Shown here: positions 11,873 to 19,051 of the stretch, piece by piece
Numbering within the stretch: the first letter of the stretch is position 1
Layout: every line of letters begins with the position of its first letter
NCBI RefSeq assembly: GCF_004799515.1
Contig: NZ_SSMX01000025.1
Span: 1 to 48,940, forward strand
Direction: 5' to 3'
From: Phenylobacterium sp.
GTDB lineage: Bacteria > Pseudomonadota > Alphaproteobacteria > Caulobacterales > Caulobacteraceae
Length of the DNA: 48,940 nucleotides
Notes under the pieces: model-generated
Database searches by the model: none
Told to the model about the DNA's origin: nothing
Seen by the model: only the letters and a program-made list of their open reading frames with translations
Program-made: the position numbers and the translations under genes

Positions 11873-12490
11873 TCAGGCCTGGCAGGAGGTCGCGTGCGGC
11901 CCCTGTTTCATCGCTGCCTGGATCTGGCCGGCCATGACCTGCGGCGTCTCGCCGTAGGCGATCACGCAGACGAAGTCGCCGCCCGGGCCCATCAGATAGG
12001 TGATGGTCGAGTGGTTGACCTGGTAGTCCTGCCCCGCTCCGGCCTTCTGGTAGTAGACCCGGTAGGCGTGGGCGGCGTCGGCCACCTGCTGCGGCGTGCC
12101 GGTCAGGCCGATGGTGCGGCGCGGAAAACTGGTGTTCGACAGATAGTTGGTCAGGACCTTGGGCGTGTCGCGCTCCGGATCGACGGAGATGAACACCGTC
12201 TGGAAGTCGTCCGCCTTGGGCCCCAGCAGCTTCTCGGTCTGGCCGAGCGCCAGGAGCGTGGTCGGGCAGGCCTCCGGGCAATAGGTGTAGCCGAAGAAGA
12301 CCGCGCTCCACTTCTTGTTCAGCACCTTCTGGTCGGTGGGTTTGCCGGTCTGGTCGGTCAGGCGGAACGGCCCGCCGATGGCGGCGGTTTGCGCCTGCGG
12401 GCCCAGCATGCCGCGCCGCACGGCCAGGCCGGTGATGGCGGCGAAGGCCAGGGCCAGGATGGCGAGAATGACCCAGACGGTCCTGCTCAT
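11873..12490 (-). CDS. senC: SCO1/SenC-family copper chaperone
   Basis: A 205-residue membrane-anchored thioredoxin-fold protein that delivers copper to the CuA centre of cytochrome oxidase or acts in thiol/redox signalling. An N-terminal membrane anchor (residues 4-22) is followed by the Sco domain. The metal site is visible: C71 and C75 in YCPEACP and His160 in VNHSTITYLM; DPERDTP is the conserved family motif. It lies divergent from regB with 70 bp between the starts, the arrangement known from Rhodobacter, where senC/prrC belongs to the reg/prr locus. Shared control by RegA is therefore an inference worth testing. The protein ends in a Cys (ATSCQA), which is not part of the family pattern. 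Confidence 0.93.
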   Translation of the reverse strand: MSRTVWVILAILALAFAAITGLAVRRGMLGPQAQTAAIGGPFRLTDQTGKPTDQKVLNKKWSAVFFGYTYCPEACPTTLLALGQTEKLLGPKADDFQTVFISVDPERDTPKVLTNYLSNTSFPRRTIGLTGTPQQVADAAHAYRVYYQKAGAGQDYQVNHSTITYLMGPGGDFVCVIAYGETPQVMAGQIQAAMKQGPHATSCQA

Positions 12491-12560
12491 GAGGGTTCCT
12501 CTAAAACCTCGCCGCTTTGGGGCTCGCCAGGGCGCGTCAGCCGCGCGATCCTAGCGGACC

Positions 12561-14009
12561 ATGGCCAAGCCCAGGACGCCGAACGGCCCAAGCTCGCCGG
12601 AAATTACCCCCAGGGGCCTCGATAGGACCGGGGCCGCCGCCGCGCAAGGGACGCTCGCGCGCGACGGTATCGGCCTCGGGGACCCCACGCTCGGGGACGC
12701 CAAGCTCGGCGAGGATTGGGCGGAGGGCGCGGTCCACCGCGGGCGCCTCAGGGTCCGCACCCTGGTCACCCTGCGCTGGCTGGTGGTGGCCGGCGAGCTC
12801 GCCCTGCTGCTGCTGGTCATGGCGCTGGGCTTTTCCCTGCCCTATCCGCTGGCCTTCGCCTTGGTGGGCGCCGGCGCCTGGGTGAACCTCCTGACCGGCG
12901 TCGCCTCGCCGGGCCAGCGGGTGTTCGGCGACCGCGAGGCCGCCGCCCAGCTCTCCCTCGACATCCTGTTGATGAGCGCGCTCGTCTTCCTGACCGGCGG
13001 GTCGTCGAACCCCTTCATCCTGATGCTGATCGCCCCGGTGACGCTCGCGGCCGCCACCCTGCCGCTGCGGCCCGTGCTGATCCTAGGCGCCATGGCCGGC
13101 CTGCTCTCCGCGGTGATGGCCTTCGCCGCCCTGCCGCTGCCCCAGGCGCCGGAGATGGTGGTGGCGATCCCCTTGAGCTTCCGGATCGGGGCGGCGCTGG
13201 CCAACATCGCCGGCATCGCGCTGACCGCCGGCTATGTGCGCCAGGCGGCGGTGGAATCGGCGCGCATGGCCCTGGCGCTGGACGTCACCCAGGCGGTGCT
13301 GGCCCGCGAGCAGCGGCTGTCGGCCCTGGGCGCGCTGGCCGCCGCCGCCGCCCACGAGCTTGGCACCCCGCTCGCCACCATCGCCATCGTCGCCAAGGAG
13401 ATGAGCCGCGAGGCGCCGACACCGCAGGTGCGGGAAGACGCCGAGCTGCTGACCTCCCAGGCCGAGCGCTGCCGCGAGATACTGCGGCGGCTGACCGAGA
13501 CCCCCGACGCGGCCTCCGACGAGGTGCACGAGCGCCTGTCGCTGCGCCAGCTGGTGCAGGAGGTGATCGAGCCGCATGCCGGCGTGAAGGGCGTCCGCGT
13601 CGAGGCCATCGTCACCGGCGCCAAGGGCATGAAGACCCCCGACATCCGCCGCCTGCCGGAGATCACCCACGCCTTTACTTCCTTCGTGGAGAACGCCGTC
13701 GACTTCGCCGCCTCGGAGATCCTGCTGTCGGCCCGCTTCGACGCCGAGACCATCTCCATCGAGGTGCGCGACGACGGCCCGGGCTTCGCGCCCGAGGTGC
13801 TGGCCAAGCTCGGCGAGCCCTATGTGACCAGCCGTCCGGGGGCGGAAGGCTCGCGCACCGGCCACATCGGCATGGGGCTCGGCTTCTTCATCTCCAAGAC
13901 GCTTTTGGAACGAACCGGGGCCCTTGTGACCTTTCAGAACGGCAGGCCGCACGGCGCCGTCGTGTCGGCTCGCTGGCCGCGCTCGAAAATCGAGGCGGTC
14001 TCGCCCTAG
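12561..14009 (+). CDS. regB: Redox sensor histidine kinase RegB/PrrB/ActS
   Basis: Membrane sensor kinase of 482 residues that phosphorylates RegA when the respiratory chain is reduced. An extended N-terminal tail (about 60 residues, low conservation) precedes six membrane segments. The ubiquinone-linked loop GGSSNPF (146-152) corresponds to GGTSNPF of Rhodobacter RegB. The H-box is AAAHELGTPLATI with His265. The redox-switch cysteine is conserved as Cys304 in SQAERCREIL. The ATPase domain follows with SFVENAVDFA (N-box), DDGPGF (G1) and GMGLGFFISK (G2). The gene order regB-regA with divergent senC supports the call. The long N-terminal tail is atypical; an internal start near residue 50 is possible. 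Confidence 0.95.
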   Translation: MAKPRTPNGPSSPEITPRGLDRTGAAAAQGTLARDGIGLGDPTLGDAKLGEDWAEGAVHRGRLRVRTLVTLRWLVVAGELALLLLVMALGFSLPYPLAFALVGAGAWVNLLTGVASPGQRVFGDREAAAQLSLDILLMSALVFLTGGSSNPFILMLIAPVTLAAATLPLRPVLILGAMAGLLSAVMAFAALPLPQAPEMVVAIPLSFRIGAALANIAGIALTAGYVRQAAVESARMALALDVTQAVLAREQRLSALGALAAAAAHELGTPLATIAIVAKEMSREAPTPQVREDAELLTSQAERCREILRRLTETPDAASDEVHERLSLRQLVQEVIEPHAGVKGVRVEAIVTGAKGMKTPDIRRLPEITHAFTSFVENAVDFAASEILLSARFDAETISIEVRDDGPGFAPEVLAKLGEPYVTSRPGAEGSRTGHIGMGLGFFISKTLLERTGALVTFQNGRPHGAVVSARWPRSKIEAVSP

Positions 14010-14108
14010 ATGTGGAGGTGCGAGTTCCGGCTTGCCGAACAGGCGAAACCTGCGACAGGATGCCGCACACGTCAGAGCCTACGGAACCCGCTTGCTTGGG
14101 ATCACAGC

Positions 14109-14666
14109 ATGACCGACCTCTCCGCCGACATCGCCGCCCTGCCCGACCGCACCCTGTTGGTGCTGGATGACGATGCCCCCTTGCGCACCCGCCTGGGCCG
14201 CGCGCTCGAGCAACGCGGCTTCGAGCCCACCCTGGTGGGATCGGTGTCCGAGGCCCTGGCGGCGGTGAGGAGCCATGCGCCGGCCTTTGCAGTGCTGGAC
14301 ATGCGTCTGGAAGACGGCACCGGCCTCAAGGTGGTGGAGGCGGTGCGCGACGCCCGGCCCGACGCCAAGATCATCATGCTGACCGGCTACGGCAACATCG
14401 CCACAGCCGTGCAAGCGGTGAAGGCCGGCGCGGTGGACTACCTCTCCAAGCCCGCCGACGCCGACGACGTGGCCCGCGCCCTCCTGGCCCGCGGCGACGC
14501 CTCGCCCGCCCCGCCGGACAATCCGATGAGCGCCGACCGGGTGCGCTGGGAGCACATCCAGCGCATCTACGAGCTCTGCAACCACAACGTCTCGGAGACC
14601 GCGCGCCGGCTCAACATGCACCGGCGCACCCTGCAGCGCATCCTGGCCAAGCGGGCCCCGCGCTGA
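14109..14666 (+). CDS. regA: Redox response regulator RegA/PrrA/ActR
   Basis: Global redox response regulator, 185 residues. The receiver domain carries LLVLDDDAPL and the phosphorylation site Asp64 in AVLDMRLEDGTGL; the T/Y switch lies in IIMLTGYGNIATAV. A proline-rich linker precedes the C-terminal Fis-type helix-turn-helix, NVSETARRLNMHRRTLQR, which is nearly invariant in RegA proteins. RegA orthologues control respiration, carbon and nitrogen fixation and photosynthesis genes. It follows regB by 99 bp and is probably co-transcribed with it. The start at ATG 14109 matches the conserved protein start; no strong Shine-Dalgarno is visible. Confidence 0.95.
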   Translation: MTDLSADIAALPDRTLLVLDDDAPLRTRLGRALEQRGFEPTLVGSVSEALAAVRSHAPAFAVLDMRLEDGTGLKVVEAVRDARPDAKIIMLTGYGNIATAVQAVKAGAVDYLSKPADADDVARALLARGDASPAPPDNPMSADRVRWEHIQRIYELCNHNVSETARRLNMHRRTLQRILAKRAPR

Positions 14667-14699
14667 ATTTCCGGCATTAGGGGGAAAAGGAATTTGACC

Positions 14700-15071
14700 C
14701 TAGGCCGCGAAGGTCATGCGCGCCGGGGCGATGGTCGCCGCCTGGCGGATGACCGCGTCCAGCCGGTCACGCAGCTCGCGCCCCTGGGCGGACAGCCGCA
14801 CCACGTGGCTGCGCCCGTCGTTTGGATTGAGAAAGGGTTCGACCAGGCCCAGGGACAGGCCCTGCGACCAGGGCGAGTCCACGGGCCCCAGGGCGCGCAG
14901 GCTGCGCGAGGCGGTCGACTGGGTGAAGCCGGCCACATCGGCCAGCTCCTGCACCGTCAGGCCCTCGTTCTCGGCGACATAGAGGAAGGCGATCGCCTCG
15001 TTGACGCTGATCCGCGGGTCGAGCCGCTTCATCAGGTGCAGGCCCTGCAGCAGGGCGTTGCGGGTCCGCAT
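14700..15071 (-). CDS. MarR-family transcriptional regulator
   Basis: A 123-residue winged-helix protein. The DNA-binding core is seen in LTVQELADVAGFTQSTASRSLRAL (helix-turn-helix, about residues 38-61) followed by a wing with GLVEPFLNPNDGRSHVVRLSAQG, the typical MarR pattern in which a basic-acidic wing ends in L(S/T)xxG. It is shorter than most MarR proteins (about 140-150), with a short N-terminal dimerisation part. It follows the small gene at 15079 by 7 bp on the same strand, so the two form a pair. No ligand or target is evident. GAGGCGG lies just before the ATG at 15071. Confidence 0.8.
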   Translation of the reverse strand: MRTRNALLQGLHLMKRLDPRISVNEAIAFLYVAENEGLTVQELADVAGFTQSTASRSLRALGPVDSPWSQGLSLGLVEPFLNPNDGRSHVVRLSAQGRELRDRLDAVIRQAATIAPARMTFAA

Positions 15072-15078
15072 GGCCGCC

Positions 15079-15294
15079 TCACGCCTCGCCGTAACGGGCC
15101 AGGCCGGCCGGCGCCCGGTCGGCCACCGCCAGCCCCAGCGCCTTGCGCTGGCGCCGCTCGCGCATGGTGAGCGTCGCTTCCGGATAGCTCTCCCGCACCC
15201 TGGCCAGCAGATCCTCGATGCGCCGCTGGTGATCCGCCGCCTCGACGAAGTCGTCGACCGTCAGTTCGATGGAGATCTGACCGCACAACATCAT
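15079..15294 (-). CDS. Small protein of unknown function, paired with MarR gene
   Basis: A 71-residue soluble protein, not recognised. The middle is a charged helix (DHQRRIEDLLARVRESYPEA, then LTMRERRQRKALGL), and there is no signal peptide or membrane segment. It starts with two ATGs and ends 7 bp before the MarR-family gene, so co-transcription is likely. It could be a regulator partner or a small adaptor, but nothing in the sequence decides. It could also be longer if a start upstream were used; no better one is visible. The roughly 200-bp stretch between it and the histidine kinase gene on the other strand should carry two divergent promoters. Confidence 0.55.
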   Translation of the reverse strand: MMLCGQISIELTVDDFVEAADHQRRIEDLLARVRESYPEATLTMRERRQRKALGLAVADRAPAGLARYGEA

Positions 15295-15495
15295 GTCCGC
15301 ACCCTTCGGTCTGCCTGCCGAAGACCAGCATCGGACCGCGACCGGCGCCGATCACGCCGTATGCGATGAAGGTTGGAGGTTGCGGGCCTAACCGTAGCCG
15401 GCGCTGCAAACGGTTGGTTTCGCACGACAAGCGGCGTCGCCTTACAGGGTTCTTCGGCCTAGTCTGCCGTTTTGCAACGGCGCGGAGGGGCGTCC

Positions 15496-16608
15496 TTGGA
15501 CAGCGTTCCCGGCCGGCCCGATCCCGCGGGCGGATGGCGGCGGCATCTCGACCGCTACCTGGCGGCCAACCTGATCCTCTGGATCTTCACCTACCTCTTG
15601 CTCACCGTGCGCACCTTCGGGGGCGAGGCGACCCACGCCGAGATCATCGGCATGTGTCTTCGCCGCGCGGTCACCTGCGGCGTGGGCCTCCTGCTCTGCG
15701 CCCTCGTCCAGCGGATCCTGCTGCGCACCCGCGACTGGCCGAGGCGGCGGTGGCTGCTGCTGGCGGCGGGCCTCTCCATCGCCGGCGGAGCGATCTACAC
15801 CGGCGTCAACTACACGGTCTTCAACATCCTCGCCCCGCTTTGGCCGGAGAGCGAGGCCATGACCTCCCTCTTCTGGGAGAACGTCGGCAACTTCTCGCTG
15901 GTGGTCTGGTCCTTCATCGCCTGGTGCGCGGTGGTCTTCGCGCTGTCCTACGACCAGGAGGTGCGTGAGCAGAAACTCAGGCTGGTGGAGGCCCAGGCCC
16001 TGGCGGCCGAGAGCCAGAACCAGATGCTGCGCTACCAGATCAACCCGCACTTCCTGTTCAACACCCTGAACGCGCTCTCCTCGCTGATCCTGCAGAAGGA
16101 CTTCGACCGCGCCGAGCGGATGGTGTTGTCCCTGTCCAACTTCCTGCGCGCCTCGCTGGAGAAGACCCCGGGCGAACGCATCACCCTCGCCGAGGAGCTG
16201 GCCGCCCAGCGCCAGTACCTGGCCATCGAGCAGGAGCGGTTCGGCGAGCGCCTGCGCTTCTGCGAGGCCGCGCCGGGCGAGCTCCTCGACGCCATCGTGC
16301 CCGGCCTGATCCTGCAGCCCCTGATCGAGAACGCGGTGAAGTACGGGGTGGCCCGCTCGGCCCGGCCGGTGCGCGTGGAGATCCTGGCCGAAGCGCGCGG
16401 CGGGACGCTATCGGTCACCGTGCAGGACGACGGCTGCCCGGACGCCGGCGGCGAGGGCAAGCGCGCGCCGGCGGCGCTGGGCGTGGGCCTGGCCAATGTG
16501 CGCCGCCGCCTGGAGGTGCTCTACGGCGAGGCCGGGCGGCTGGTCAGCGGCGCCCGCGACGGCGGCGGCTTCGCGGCCACCATCGAGCTGCCCCTGGAGC
16601 GGCGCTGA
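15496..16608 (+). CDS. LytS/YehU-type sensor histidine kinase
   Basis: Membrane histidine kinase of 370 residues with four predicted membrane helices in the first 160 residues (for example NLILWIFTYLLLTV and VVWSFIAWCAVVFALSY), a short coiled linker (REQKLRLVEAQALAAESQNQ), then the His_kinase domain with NPHFLFNTLNALSSLI holding the phospho-accepting His. The ATPase part has LQPLIENAVKYG and GVGLANVRRRLEVLYG. This is the LytS/AlgZ class, which pairs with LytTR regulators; the partner starts directly after the stop codon. The signal is unknown. Start: TTG 15496 with GGAGGGG ahead; a TTG eight codons upstream is the alternative. Confidence 0.88.
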   Translation: MDSVPGRPDPAGGWRRHLDRYLAANLILWIFTYLLLTVRTFGGEATHAEIIGMCLRRAVTCGVGLLLCALVQRILLRTRDWPRRRWLLLAAGLSIAGGAIYTGVNYTVFNILAPLWPESEAMTSLFWENVGNFSLVVWSFIAWCAVVFALSYDQEVREQKLRLVEAQALAAESQNQMLRYQINPHFLFNTLNALSSLILQKDFDRAERMVLSLSNFLRASLEKTPGERITLAEELAAQRQYLAIEQERFGERLRFCEAAPGELLDAIVPGLILQPLIENAVKYGVARSARPVRVEILAEARGGTLSVTVQDDGCPDAGGEGKRAPAALGVGLANVRRRLEVLYGEAGRLVSGARDGGGFAATIELPLERR

Positions 16609-17406
16609 ATGCTGCGGGTGCTGATCGTCGACGACGAGCCCCTGGCCCGGCGCAGGCTGGAGATCCTGCTGCGCGAGCAGCCGGGGATCGAGCTGGCGGG
16701 CGCGGCCTCCGACGGCGCCGCCGCGCGACGGATGATCGCCGAGCGGCCGCCGGACGTGGTCCTGCTGGACATCAAGATGCCCGGGCTGACCGGGCTGGAG
16801 CTCCTGGACGCGCTGGGGCCGAGCGCGCCGATCGTGATCTTCGTCACCGCCTTCGACCGTTTCGCCCTCGACGCCTTCGACCGGGCGGCCTTCGACTACC
16901 TCCTGAAGCCCGTGGAGCCGGAGCGGCTGGCCGCGTCCCTCGGCCGCGCCCGCCAGGCGCTCGCCGAACGCGCCGCCGCTGAGCGCACGGAGGAGCTGGA
17001 GGAGATCCTTCGCAACCTGCGCAGCGCGCCCGCCACCCCCTCGCCGGGCGTCCCGGCGGCGCCGGCCAGCCCCTATGACCGCGAGATCTGGATCCAGGAG
17101 CGCGGCGGGCGGCTCGCGATACCAGTAGGGGCCATCGATTGGGTGGCGGCCGAGCGCGACTATGTGCGCATCCACACACAGGCCAAGAGCTTCCTGGTGC
17201 GCCAGTCGATCGGGGCGCTGGAGGGCCGGCTCGACCCGCAGCTCTTCGTGCGCGTCCACCGCTCCAGCCTGGTGCGCCTCGACCGCATCGTGCGCATCCG
17301 CCACGCCGGCGGCCGCGGAGCGGTGGTGCTCTCCACCGGCGCGGAAGTCGCCGTCTCCCGCCGCCACATGGGCGCGCTGAAAGCCATGACGCGCGCGGGG
17401 CGGTAA
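16609..17406 (+). CDS. LytTR-family response regulator
   Basis: A 265-residue regulator with a receiver domain (VLIVDDEPLARRRLEIL, phospho-site Asp54 in LLDIKMPGLTGLE, Lys in FDYLLKPVE) joined by a Glu-rich helix and a Pro/Ala-rich linker to a C-terminal LytTR DNA-binding domain (about 150-262). The LytTR hallmarks are AIDWVAAERDYVRIHTQAKSF and FVRVHRSSLVRLDRI. The ATG follows the kinase stop TGA without a gap, so translation is coupled. LytTR regulators bind direct repeats upstream of target promoters; no target was identified here. A palindromic element (17445-17557) follows the gene. Confidence 0.92.
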   Translation: MLRVLIVDDEPLARRRLEILLREQPGIELAGAASDGAAARRMIAERPPDVVLLDIKMPGLTGLELLDALGPSAPIVIFVTAFDRFALDAFDRAAFDYLLKPVEPERLAASLGRARQALAERAAAERTEELEEILRNLRSAPATPSPGVPAAPASPYDREIWIQERGGRLAIPVGAIDWVAAERDYVRIHTQAKSFLVRQSIGALEGRLDPQLFVRVHRSSLVRLDRIVRIRHAGGRGAVVLSTGAEVAVSRRHMGALKAMTRAGR

Positions 17407-17444
17407 CGGCCGACGGCCACCGACCGGGTCATCAAAAAAAAGAT

Positions 17445-17557
17445 CGTCATCCTCCGGTCAGCCGCAGGCTGATCCGGGGGACCCAAGCTGAGGTGCTCGA
17501 CCTAGCGACGCCGCTTGGGTCCCCCGGATCGCCTCTTCGGGCGACCGGAGGATGACG
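17445..17557. repeat. Nested palindromic intergenic element, copy 1
   Basis: Outer arms of 15 bp at 17445-17459 and 17543-17557 are exact inverted repeats (CGTCATCCTCCGGTC and its complement), and inner arms of 17 bp at 17471-17487 and 17514-17530 are exact (GATCCGGGGGACCCAAG). A second copy of the same design is at 25063-25178. Both sit directly after a plus-strand gene that ends a signalling locus. The element may act as a terminator or mRNA 3'-end stabiliser. Confidence 0.85.
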
Positions 17558-17576
17558 GCGGGAGAGTGGATGGCGA

Positions 17577-17876
17577 TCAGAGCGGCCCCCACTCCAGGAT
17601 CGTCTCGTAGAGGTCGCTCCAGGTGGGGTTGGTCTCTTCGATCAGTCTGATCTTCCAAGCCCTCGGCCATTTCTTCAGCCGCTTCTCGCGATGGATGGCG
17701 TGGCTGATATTCTCGAACGGTTCAGAGTGGACCAGCCGGCGCACGCCGTACTTCCGGCAGAAGGCGCTGCCGGCATCCTCGCGGTGCTCGAACACCCGCC
17801 GCGAGATGTTGCTGGTGACCCCGACGTAGAGGGTTCCATACGGCGCGCTGGCCAGGATGTAGGTCCAGCCGCCCAA
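17577..17876 (-). CDS. GIY-YIG nuclease-domain protein (UPF0213-like)
   Basis: A 99-residue single-domain GIY-YIG protein. Residues WTYILASAPYGTLYVGVTS hold the two half motifs (YIL and YVG), followed by the conserved Arg in ISRRVFEHR and a C-terminal IHREKRLKKWPRAWKIRLIE, the pattern of stand-alone GIY-YIG proteins of the UPF0213 group. Members have a nuclease fold; for most the cellular role is unknown. The start is TTG at 17876 with GGAG six bases ahead, lying inside the end of mmcB; the two genes are 3 bp apart. This makes it very probably the second gene of a LexA-controlled operon. Confidence 0.85.
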   Translation of the reverse strand: MGGWTYILASAPYGTLYVGVTSNISRRVFEHREDAGSAFCRKYGVRRLVHSEPFENISHAIHREKRLKKWPRAWKIRLIEETNPTWSDLYETILEWGPL

Positions 17877-17879
17877 GCC

Positions 17880-18338
17880 CTACTCCAACACCACCGCGGG
17901 CGCGCCCGCCGCGCGCATCGCCGCCAAGCGGGCGAAGGCGAGGGTCAGCGCCTTGCGCCGCGCGCCGGCCAACGGCACCGCCTGGGCCTCGCGCAGCACC
18001 GCGCCGCCAAAGCCGTCGGCGACAATCAGGCCCGGCTCCTGCGGCAGGATCTCGCGCGGGAACTCCGGACCCACGGCGAAGGCGAAGGCGTCGCAATAGG
18101 GCCGGTATTCCTGCCACTTCTGGTCGGTGCGGAAGTCCTCGAGGCTGGACTTCACCTCGACGATGAAGATCTCGCCGCGGCGCCCGAGCGCCATCAGGTC
18201 GGCGCGCCGCCCGTTCGGGAGCGTCACTTCGGCGAGCGGCGCATAGCCGAGCGCGGTGAGGAGCCGCCCCGCGCCCCGGGTGACGGCGGCGGTGGTCTCC
18301 GGCCGGGAGCTGGCGACGAGGGTGACGCTGACGTCCAT
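17880..18338 (-). CDS. mmcB: DNA repair protein MmcB-like, PD-(D/E)XK nuclease fold
   Basis: A 152-residue protein of the MmcB family known in Alphaproteobacteria as a member of the SOS regulon. The fold is a PD-(D/E)XK nuclease: Asp47 in GRRADLMAL, and Glu61 with Lys63 in FIVEVKSSLEDF, followed by WQEYRPYCDAFAFAVGP. The role would be in DNA damage repair, partly through cleavage or binding of damaged DNA, but the biochemistry is not established from the sequence. A perfect GTTC-N7-GTTC LexA box lies 11 bp upstream of the ATG at 18338, so the gene should be repressed by LexA. The GIY-YIG gene follows after 3 bp. Confidence 0.9.
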   Translation of the reverse strand: MDVSVTLVASSRPETTAAVTRGAGRLLTALGYAPLAEVTLPNGRRADLMALGRRGEIFIVEVKSSLEDFRTDQKWQEYRPYCDAFAFAVGPEFPREILPQEPGLIVADGFGGAVLREAQAVPLAGARRKALTLAFARLAAMRAAGAPAVVLE

Positions 18339-18349
18339 GCCGCCAGAAT

Positions 18350-18364
18350 GTTCCGGCTACGTTC
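18350..18364 (-). promoter_or_regulatory. LexA (SOS) operator of mmcB
   Basis: GTTC at 18350-18353, seven bases (cggctac), GTTC at 18361-18364: an exact match to the alphaproteobacterial LexA site GTTC-N7-GTTC. It ends 11 bp upstream of the mmcB ATG. LexA bound here would block the promoter of mmcB and the GIY-YIG gene. Confidence 0.88.
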
Positions 18365-18395
18365 CGGCCGTCAAGGCCTCAGCCCCATCGCGCCT

Positions 18396-18923
18396 TCAGC
18401 CGTGGGCGGGCAGCGGGAATTCCAGGCGGGCGATGTCGAAGCCGAGCTGCTTGATCCGCGCGACGGCCTCGCTGCGGATCGGCGCCGCCAGGGTCGGCTT
18501 CTGCGACATCAGCCAAAGGTACTTGCCGTCGTGGGTGGCCAGTATCAGCCAGCCCTCGTCTTCATGCTGGTCGACGACCACATATTCCTGGGTCACCAGG
18601 CCGCCGAAGAAGGTCATGCGGAACTTGGCGTTGGAGACCGGGTCCTCGACCCGGGCGTGGGCTTTCCACTCGGAAAGCGGGCCGTCGGGGGCGCCCTTGT
18701 GGCAGGTCTGCACCACGGCGAAGCCGTCGGCGACCCGGGTCCAATCCGAGGCGCCGGCCTGGCAGCCGCGCTGGATGATGTTGGGCAGCCGCGCCACCTC
18801 GTACCAGCGGCCCATCATCTTGGTCAGTTCGATGTGGGCGACGGGCTGGACGTCCGCCAGGGAGGCGGCCGGCACGGCGAAGGCGGCCACGGCGGCCAGG
18901 ATCACGGTCAGGCGTTTCAGCAT
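18396..18923 (-). CDS. Lipocalin-family protein (Blc-like), exported
   Basis: A 175-residue bacterial lipocalin. The signal peptide is MLKRLTVILAAVAAFAVPAASLA, cleaved probably after SLA. The lipocalin hallmark follows at once: MMGRWYEVARLPN (the GxW motif with the N-terminal strand), and the later strands YVVVDQHEDEGWLILATHDG and YLWLMSQKP fit the bacterial Blc pattern. There is no lipobox cysteine at the end of the signal sequence, unlike E. coli Blc, so it is probably soluble in the periplasm. Blc proteins bind lysophospholipids or fatty acids and help maintain membranes under stress. Start: ATG at 18923; an upstream ATG would place 22 extra residues before the signal peptide. Confidence 0.9.
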   Translation of the reverse strand: MLKRLTVILAAVAAFAVPAASLADVQPVAHIELTKMMGRWYEVARLPNIIQRGCQAGASDWTRVADGFAVVQTCHKGAPDGPLSEWKAHARVEDPVSNAKFRMTFFGGLVTQEYVVVDQHEDEGWLILATHDGKYLWLMSQKPTLAAPIRSEAVARIKQLGFDIARLEFPLPAHG

Positions 18924-18950
18924 GGGCCGGGTGATTAGCTTCGTCTGGAG

Positions 18951-18983
18951 GTAAAGGAAACGCCCGCGGGGCGATCGCGGGCG
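18951..18983 (-). terminator. Rho-independent terminator of ferritin-like gene
   Basis: Inverted repeat CGCCCGCG (18961-18968) and CGCGGGCG (18976-18983), loop of 7, with TTTCCTTT on the minus strand right after it. It lies 69 bp beyond the stop of the gene at 19052-20188 and upstream of the lipocalin start. Confidence 0.75.
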
Positions 18984-19051
18984 CTGCATAAGGACGCAAC
19001 CACGGAACCGTGCCCTTTTCAGGGCGCGGCCTTCAAAAAGGCTTCTTGCCC

